A stretch of DNA of 64,000 nucleotides, from contig NC_081542.1 in NCBI RefSeq assembly GCF_901000735.1, positions 38,932,571 to 38,996,570 of the forward strand, in the 5' to 3' direction. The position numbers and the translations under genes were made by a program. The stretch comes from Corylus avellana. Its lineage: Eukaryota > Streptophyta > Magnoliopsida > Fagales > Betulaceae. Positions 57,254 through 64,000 of this stretch are shown here, in pieces. Every line of letters begins with the position of its first letter. Within the stretch, counting starts at the first letter, position 1. The notes beneath the pieces were generated by a model. The model ran no database searches. It had not been told where the DNA came from and worked only from the letters and a program-made list of their open reading frames with translations.

Positions 57254-58053
57254 AGGGGAGGAGGGAAACCTCCTCCTCTCCCCCCGCCCCCCCTCCCCTC
57301 TTCCCTTCTCTTTCCCTCTCTTCTTTCCTCCTTTGTTTAGATCCGCCGTTTAGACTCTCTACCAGCCTGTCATGTTCTGCGCACCGCCATCCCACCATAT
57401 CTGATGAGGTCTCTAGATCTATTTTCTTCAGAGTCAGATCTAGCTTTATCCATCAGTTCCGTCCATCCATGCTACCGCTCACCGTGCTCGCCAAACACTA
57501 GCCTTCATACATCATTTTGCTGGCCACACGTTGGCGTGTCAGAGACGTCGTCACTTGGAACAAGGTTTTTTTTTTTTTTTCTTTCTATTATTATGTATTT
57601 TCGTTCTTGCTTCTGAATAAGACAAGTATGATGTTGCTCTGGCTGCAGCAAGCCTTGGATTTGTTGTTTTCTTAGGTTTTGCTTAAAAATAACGACATGG
57701 CTTCTGGTAGGTCTTTTGTTTTCTTTCTAGTTCTTTTCAGGGAACAAACTATTGACTGATGACGGAGGAGTTATCAAGTTTATGAAAAAATTGTCACTGA
57801 TGAAACAGACAGCGACAAGCGATGTGATTCGTCAATTTATGCTGCAAATCTATATATAGATTATGATGATGACATTTCTAAGGTGTTGTTTTGTAATCGC
57901 TATAGATGCTATATATTGGGTAAGTCATAGATAGTGATGAGGCCGTAAAGTTTTCAACTTGTATGTTTGGCATTATATGATGGAGCATTTTGCTCCAAAT
58001 TAATTTTATATCAATGAAGTAACTTGTTTGTTCAAAAAAAAAAAAAAAAAGAG
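57254..58053 (+). mobile_element. poly(A) retroposon with 11-bp TSD
   Basis: About 800 bp beginning with a purine then C-rich run (aggggaggaggg, ccccccgcccccc) and ending ttttatatcaatgaag...ttcaaaaaa (poly(A) 58034-58050). Flanked by GGAAACTCCAA at 57243-57253 and 58054-58064. The 5' style (pyrimidine-rich, gatccgccg, gatctatt) recalls copies 1 and 3, but the 3' end is different, so it may be a related family driven by the same machinery. No intact ORF. Confidence 0.75.
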
Positions 58054-58203
58054 GGAAACTCCAATGTAACAAAATCTCACATAAACATTAAATATCAAGG
58101 TCAAGTCTTTTAACCATTAGATAGGTGTTTTTATATATTTGTACACAAATAATGTTGATTTTTTTTTTTCTCTCTCTCTCTCTTTATAACTATGATCTTT
58201 GAA

Positions 58204-59717
58204 AACGAGCCGGCCCTAGAGAGAGAACCTCTGACCTCTCTCTAGTTTTTTTTCTCCGGTGAGTTTCTTTAGGGAGGAAGCATGGTCCATCCCTCCTCCT
58301 CCTCCTCCCCACCCCCCCTCCTTCTTTTGCTTTTATGCACTTGTTTTTTCTGTCTTGTCTCCTATTTTTTGTCCCCATCACTGGTTTCAACAGCAGTCAC
58401 GCTACCCCCTCCACCTTGTCGACTCACCGCCTAATCCGATCGTCACCCTTTCCTTTATTTTGGTCACCTAGAGTGTAACGACTCAGAGAAAAGTGCTAGC
58501 CACATCTGCGCTATTACCCCAAAATGACTAATCAATTTGGAGCTTTCCTATAATTCATTATAAAGCCTTGTTTCATCTAGTAACTAGGTAATATGGGACT
58601 TAGCACCCATGACTATCTTTATGAACCACACACTCTATGTGGGCTTCTTCTCATCTTCTCATATGACTATCTTCATAAACCACCCACTCTATGTGGGCTT
58701 CTTCTCATCTTCCCAATATAAGACCAGGGTGTTACAAACTCCCCCTCTTAAATTCCTGACATCCTCGTCAGGACCACATCATGCGGTGCTCTAGTACCAC
58801 ATGACCTGGCGTTATTAGGTGGCTCTGATACCACTTGTCACGACCTAGAAAAAAGTGCTAGCCACATCTGCGCTATTAATTACTCCAAAAGGACTAGTCA
58901 ATTTGGAGCTTTCCTATAATTCATTATAAAGCTCAGTTTCACCTAGTAACTAGGCAATGTGGGACTTAGCACTCATAACTATCTTTATAAACTACTCACT
59001 CTATGTAGGCTTCTTCTCATCTTCCTAATATGGGACCGGGATGTTACATAGGGGGTTTTAGATCCGGTTTGATATAAGCTAGATCTATTCCTTTTGGGCT
59101 TGCCAGGCCAATGGCGCGCCTCTCCCCCGCCTTCTCCAGCCTTTCCGCCACCTGTCGCTGCCCTCCTCGTTGCAACACTGCCACCACACGCCAATGCGTG
59201 GTCTACACACGCTGACATGAGAGCTTCACTCTTATGCACATGCTCCACCCGCGCAATTGTTGCTTTGCCTCCACCAATGTTGTTGTTTGCTGGTTTTGTA
59301 TTTTTTCTGTATTTTAATTTGTTTTTTTGCAATTTCTTTGTAACTTGTTTGAATAAGGATTGTCCAGACCCTTGAGTTGTGGATGTGAACAGTTTCCTAA
59401 CTTTCGAGTTAAGGAGGATGAGTTCAGCATTAGGTTTTCTACTCTTAGGGCTGAAGAATATAAGCTACCTATGCATTGAGTTGAGTCGGTCTGGAACAGA
59501 TCTGTTGTTAAAACTAAAAATTAATCATGGGCTATCGGATATTGATGTCATAGATAGGTTTTGAATGTCAGATTGTTATGTATGTATCTATGACTTGTAA
59601 CCTCGTAGCTTCGGCTATGATTTTCTAAGAACTTTTGTTATGTAATGTAAGAGCTTTATACTGGTGATCCTTTCATCAATTAATGAGACTGAAATGATTT
59701 CTCCTTTAAAAAAAAAA
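58204..59717 (+). mobile_element. poly(A) retroposon copy 3, full length, with nested TRIM
   Basis: Both ends are fixed by a perfect 13-bp duplication TATGATCTTTGAA (58191-58203 and 59718-59730). Removing the TRIM and its 5-bp duplication leaves about 934 bp. The 5' end is cgagccggccctagagagag with C-rich and CT-rich runs. After the TRIM come gatataagctagatct, a T-rich middle, and the shared 3' part: a frame ending ISYLCIELSRSGTDLLLKL...DIDVIDRF with TGA at 59562-59564, then cctcgtagcttcggctatg, tttcatcaattaatgag and poly(A). Best copy for defining the family. Confidence 0.8.
58474..59048 (-). mobile_element. complete TRIM retrotransposon, family A
   Basis: LTRs 58474-58736 (263 bp) and 58836-59048 (213 bp), both TGT...TTACA. 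The 50-bp excess of the first is a tandem duplication (gactatctt.at.aaccac ... cttctcatctt, 58611-58713). The internal region is only 99 bp. Next to the right LTR the complemented primer-binding site reads TGGTATCAGAGCCACC (58818-58833), and next to the left LTR a polypurine tract reads aagagggggagttt (complement of 58737-58750). Flanks tagag (58469-58473) and taggg (59049-59053) look like a 5-bp TSD with one later change. No coding capacity. Confidence 0.88.
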
Positions 59718-59730
59718 TATGATCTTTGAA

Positions 59731-60748
59731 TTTTTATGTAGATCATACTGATCATTTTAACACAATTATATTAACAAGAAGATTGTTTTCATGTATTTTT
59801 GTACAGTTCGTTTTAGTTTTAAAATAATATTAATATGATTTTTTTTTAACTTTATTTCCAGTATTATTAATTTATTAATCCGGACCCCACTCAAGAGAAA
59901 AATCATATCTTCGCTAGTTTTCTTTTATATAATGTTTTGGCTTTATTTCCAATATTATTACTTTATTAGTCCGTACCAACTCAAGGGGAAAAAAAATAAA
60001 ATAAAAAATAAAAAATTGACTCCACCAGTGTTTGTTTTTGTTTTATATAATGTTTTAACTTTATTTCCAATATTATTACTTTATTAATTTGCACCCCCTC
60101 AATTTAAAATTCTTGGCTCCAGGACCCCTGGTTGAATGGGGGAGAGCTTGATCACGACGGTTGGGATAGGATAGCTTCTTGATTGGGCTTGACTGGCTTT
60201 TTATTTGGTGAGGCCTGAAATCTAAATTGGCCGAAATATCTTGAGAGGCCACGATCCTGTGGGCTCAATGAGGAGGACCTCACCTTGTCCTGGACTTTTT
60301 GAATATTGGTGGTTATAGAGAGGATGGACTTGGCCCATTGGGCCAGTTCTTGCTTCTCCCTTTTGGCGATTGTCTTTATCTTGTTTATTTTTTAGTCGGG
60401 GTGCATTTAAAATTGTGATTTCTTAGGAAAAATAAAAAGATAGTAATTTTAAACCAAATCATAGAAAATTAATCATTTGGGATTATCTTTTTAAAAAATT
60501 GCAATTTGAAAACACAGAAAATTTGTGTTTTAAAATCGCAAATAATGAGATGCTTTTTAAAAGTGCACAATTTTTAAAGCTAAACTGCTGTTTTAAAAGC
60601 CAAATTACAATTTTCCCAAACATTTAACTACGGTTTCTAAATCGCACATTTTCAAATCGCTTTCTTTTTTTATTAAAAAAAAATTTTAAAAAAAAATCGT
60701 AAACCCAAACAAACTAGGAGAATACGAATCTTCAGCAATTTGTTGTTT
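59731..60748. other. intergenic sequence with three-fold repeat
   Basis: ctttatttccaatattattactttatta occurs three times with small changes (59849, 59940, 60058), each followed by ccg.acc or gcacccc. The unit is about 90-118 bp. 60135-60360 is GC-richer and unclassified. 60410-60715 has aaatcgcaaa words of a decayed MITE. No gene. Confidence 0.4.
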
Positions 60749-60897
60749 GGATTATTAATAAGTCGGATAGTAAATGTGAGAGAATTTTTATAGGATTCAC
60801 CACCTGCATAAACTAATGAATGAACTGCCCGTGACCTACTTGAGTATCATAATAGCTCTCTCACATTTATTGCTTGAATAGTTATGAATCCAGACAA
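60749..60897. mobile_element. MITE (149 bp)
   Basis: Left gtttggattattaataagtc...agtaaatgtgagaga, right complemented gtctggattcataactattc...gcaataaatgtgagaga. TIRs of about 38 bp. No TSD recognised. Confidence 0.65.
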
Positions 60898-61579
60898 TAA
60901 AATTATTGGGAATTTTTATAAAAAAATGTCTAGTGATATGGTATTTATCTTTGGAAAGAGGTTGCAGCATGTAATTAATTTTGTTAACAGGTTCCAGACC
61001 CTGCAATCTGCTGCTCTTTATAATTTTCTTATCCAGATATCTGAGCTAGATCTGCAGATTTGCACCTCATTGGCTGCATATCCATCTCCAACATGTGGAG
61101 ATCATGTGAATGCCATTGTTCTTTATTCTTGTCTTTTTATTCTTCCTCTTTCAGATTGTAGGGACTTCTGTTTCTTATGTTGAGACACAACCACACAGGT
61201 CATATGAGGGGATGATGTATTCCACTAAGTGCTTGATGCTCCCAAGCATATAGAGTCAAAGACTACACATATATTTACTTACAAAAACTAATATATAAAA
61301 TAAATTGAATTTTAGAACATTATTCTTAACAATTGTTTTTAAACATCATATATATATATATATAAGGCCGAGAACAACGAACAATTAAGCATTCAAGCTT
61401 GATGTTTTTGGTAGACATGCATACTTACTGTTTACATGAATGATGGCAATAGGACACTTTTGTTTTATGGATATATAGACCAAATGCTATCAACAATGTC
61501 CTGTTGCGGTGAAATTAGATTTAGAGCAAGTTTGAGATTATATTTGAGAAATAAAATTTTTAAGTAAAAAAAAAAAAAC
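60898..61579. other. intergenic sequence
   Basis: An open frame spans 60884-61183 (99 codons), beginning in the preceding MITE, without a recognised domain. (TA)n at 61350-61363. No gene called. Confidence 0.35.
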
Positions 61580-61679
61580 NNNNNNNNNNNNNNNNNNNNN
61601 NNNNNNNNNNNNNNNNNNNNNNNNNNNNNNNNNNNNNNNNNNNNNNNNNNNNNNNNNNNNNNNNNNNNNNNNNNNNNNN
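61580..61679. other. assembly gap (100 N)
   Basis: Exactly 100 N after a poly(A) run. Confidence 0.95.
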
Positions 61680-61702
61680 TATACAATACCTTTATACATT
61701 TT

Positions 61703-61945
61703 GGCTGTGTTTGCCAATGGCTTGAAAAACAAAGTGGCCTAAAACTGTTGCAAGATTTAATTGATGTGTGAAAAAAGTATGAATGTTTGATATAAAAAAT
61801 AAATAAATAAATGTTTTATAGTGATTTTTTTATTTGAATAGCAGTAAAATATGATTGATATGATATAAAAAATAAGAATGTTGGAGTTGAATTTGAGATG
61901 AATAGTTTGGGCCTTTTTTTGGGGTCCATTGGCAAGCACAGCTGT
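61703..61945. mobile_element. MITE (243 bp)
   Basis: TIRs gctgtgtttgccaatgg and, complemented, gctgtgcttgccaatgg. AT-rich interior with two tgatataaaaaataa blocks. TSD unclear. Confidence 0.6.
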
Positions 61946-62403
61946 TAACATGTCCAAGTTGCTAGTAATCTAAATAAAATTGCTGAAGATCCTTATTGGA
62001 TAATTTATAAAATTGAAACAAGAACATATAGGCCAGGCGGTGCAATTATCCAAAATCATCCTTAACTCACCCTGCTCTAGCTATACAAGATGATATTCTT
62101 TTATGTTTAGGCTGGCTAGTGAAACTTATGTGCAAAAAGAAAATTGCAGCACCTCAAATCTTAATTATTAAAAAGAAATAATACACATTTTTTTAATTTT
62201 AAATTCTAACTTTTATATTTTAATGTAATTTTCAATTAAAATTTATAATTTATCTCAAATATAATTATACTTTTAAAAATAGCATGAGCGTAAAAAGAAA
62301 AAATGTGTAGCATATTAAAAAAAAAAAAATGATGCCTGTCTTGATTTCATGAATGGAACGAGTATCGATACTTTTATTTAGAAGTTAGAACTTTGTAGAA
62401 TCT

Positions 62404-62515
62404 TGGAGCGTGTGCTAGGGATATGTTTGTTTATATTTGTTTAAGCATTTATTATCACTACAGAATTAATCCATTTAACTAATGTATTAAATATTAGTTA
62501 AATGGAGCGTGTGCT
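62404..62515. repeat. 86-bp insert between 13-bp direct repeats
   Basis: TGGAGCGTGTGCT occurs at 62404-62416 and 62503-62515. The 86 bp between end in a hairpin (atttaactaat...attagttaaat, about 62473-62503). No poly(A). Confidence 0.5.
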
Positions 62516-62520
62516 CTTAA

Positions 62521-62753
62521 AGCTTATTTGGAATTAGATTTGAAAAATATAGCTTTTAAGTTAAAAAGAGCTTTTGAGAAAAAGCTTTATTTTTAAGCTT
62601 TTGTCAAAAGTGCGTTTTGTCAATTTTTAGGCTTTTTGGACCCTTAAAAGCGATTTTAATTTTTTTTACCAAATAAGTACTTTTTTCTTCAAACGGGCTT
62701 TTTGAGAGTTAAAATCACTTTTAGGCCCTCTCAAACGCAATCTCAAACAGGCT
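62521..62753. mobile_element. MITE
   Basis: Left gcttatttggaattagatttga, right complemented gcctgtttgagattgcgtttga. Interior rich in aagctttt / aaaagc words. Confidence 0.5.
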
Positions 62754-62765
62754 CCATCTCCAGCA

Positions 62766-63723
62766 GCATTAGGTATTTTACCTAGTAAAAAAGTACAATT
62801 TTTTACTTTAGTTATTATTTTTTCACTACACACTTTAACAGATTCCCTATTTGATTCTCTACTTGCTTTAAAATATTATTTCTCATTCTTTTTTTATTAT
62901 ATTATTGCCAACACTTAATTAAAGGGAAAAACAAACACATATATAGAAGTCATTCATCAAAACAAAAATAAACACATATGAGGAATATTCATCTTACATG
63001 CAGGCACTAATTCTTAAAATTAATAACATAAATAAATTTTTTTCATTCAACTGCAATTGATTTGTTTCCATCCGTGTGTTTCCATAAAATAAATTTTTTC
63101 ATCCAACTATGTGAAGAAATTTTGTGAGAAAGAGAGATAAATTTTGTGTTTGAGAGAGAAACGTAGCAGATGTGAAGAGGTATTAAGATAAAATAAAAGT
63201 TGTTGGGTGAAAAGATGTGAAATAAAGAAATAATAAATAAAAGAAAAATAAACAATATTTTATTCATCTGGTGTACTACAGTGAATAGCTCCAAATTGTT
63301 ATTTACTGTAGCAATATAGATATTCTAGCTAATGGCAAGCTACTCTGTTAAAGCTAAAAAAAGAACAATAATAACTAAATATAGCTAATATTAGTCTTTT
63401 AGCTAAGTTCATCGAGAGAGGTGAGGAAAAAATTACTATATACTTGCCTAGCTAATCCTACGCTGTAAAAGAGGGGTTCTGTTAACAAATTCAAATTGAA
63501 TTGTTGAAGGAACATTTGTTATTTTTTAGCTAATAATTTTCATGACTTTCAAAAACAAATTACAATAATTGCTCATTCATCGGGTGTCGTTTCGCAAAAA
63601 TTTACTCTTAGTTTGGTGCATTTCTTTTATAATTGTTTAAAATTGACTTTTGTTTTAGAAAAGATACATTAAATATGAAGAAATAACATTTAATTTTCTT
63701 TAAATATAGTATACTAAGAACAC
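62766..63723. other. intergenic sequence
   Basis: No gene. Words such as ttttagctaa, ttactgtagcaat and tagctaat at 63295-63410 are typical of a decayed hAT-like MITE, with unclear limits. Confidence 0.35.
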
Positions 63724-63957
63724 TAAGAGAATGTTTGTAATTGCGTTGAGAAAAATAGCCTTTTGGAAAAAGCTTCAGTTAATTTTTTTTTTTTCAAAAA
63801 TTTGTTTTGACAACTTTTAAAATTAAAAAAAAAAAAAAAATCAAAGAAATACTTTTGAAATTTTTTTACCAAACACGTCAGTTTTTTTTTTTTTATACAA
63901 TTTTTTAAGTACTAAAAATATTTTTTAACCTTCCTAACGCAATTCCAAACAAGACCT
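63724..63957. mobile_element. MITE, same TIR type as 62521-62753
   Basis: Left gagaatgtttgtaattgcgtt, right complemented ggtcttgtttggaattgcgtt. Poly(A/T) interior. TSD not resolved. Confidence 0.55.
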
Positions 63958-64000
63958 AAAAAAGTAATCGGCTTGCTCGAATTGAAACCTTTATTATCTT

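Noticed and set aside
60884..61183. 99-codon ORF
   Set aside because: It begins inside a MITE end, and no domain was recognised in the peptide. Could hide an exon fragment, but nothing supports it.

Overview
The window is nuclear DNA from a seed plant, most likely a woody eudicot. It is AT-rich and intergenic space dominates. The three genes I can support belong to plant families (PADRE/DUF4228, SIP1-clade trihelix, LSH/ALOG), and nearly everything else recognisable is plant transposable-element debris. There are no bacterial operons, CRISPR arrays or rRNA genes, and no credible tRNA. Three N runs (20156-20238, 43953-44052, 61580-61679) mark it as a draft assembly.

Genes. (1) 7676-8191 (+): intact single-exon PADRE-domain protein of 171 aa, with a CT-rich leader and a 5-codon upstream ORF whose stop overlaps the main start. 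(2) 21581-22463 plus a proposed terminal coding exon at 27545-27558 (+): trihelix transcription factor, 298 aa if joined across an intron of about 5.1 kb. (3) 41216-40665 (-): intact single-exon LSH/ALOG nuclear protein, 183 aa. They are far apart and share no obvious pathway; all would act in signalling or transcription.

Layout. 1-6.4 kb: LINE RNase H remnant, a Mutator-like foldback with 9-bp target duplications, a decayed copia 5' end, a second foldback and a TRIM LTR. 6.4-8.7 kb: PADRE gene. 9.9-10.4 kb: long hairpin element. 12.4-20.5 kb: LTR-retrotransposon cluster, including a reverse-strand Ty3/gypsy element (16586-19857) with a large pol deletion and a nested solo LTR with a perfect 5-bp duplication; a 9-bp-TSD foldback lies just outside it. 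20.5-27.6 kb: trihelix gene, with small elements in its intron. 29-36 kb: LTR element with a nested LTR, a poly(A) retroposon, LINE reverse-transcriptase debris and several copies of one TRIM family. 36-41.4 kb: LSH gene and its AT-rich downstream flank with three small foldbacks. 42-51 kb: foldbacks, a hAT MITE with 8-bp TSD, two more TRIM types (one a tandem array) and a foldback between 36-bp direct repeats. 52.5-59.7 kb: further poly(A) retroposons, one carrying a nested complete TRIM. 60-64 kb: small MITEs.

The most novel-looking signal is a family of roughly 0.9-1 kb poly(A)-ending retroposons (31544-32523 +, 52539-about 53500 -, 58204-59717 +, with a related-looking element at 57254-58053 +). 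They have pyrimidine-rich 5' ends and long target duplications, and the first three share a 3'-terminal reading frame I do not recognise. One copy carries an in-frame 93-bp tandem repeat.
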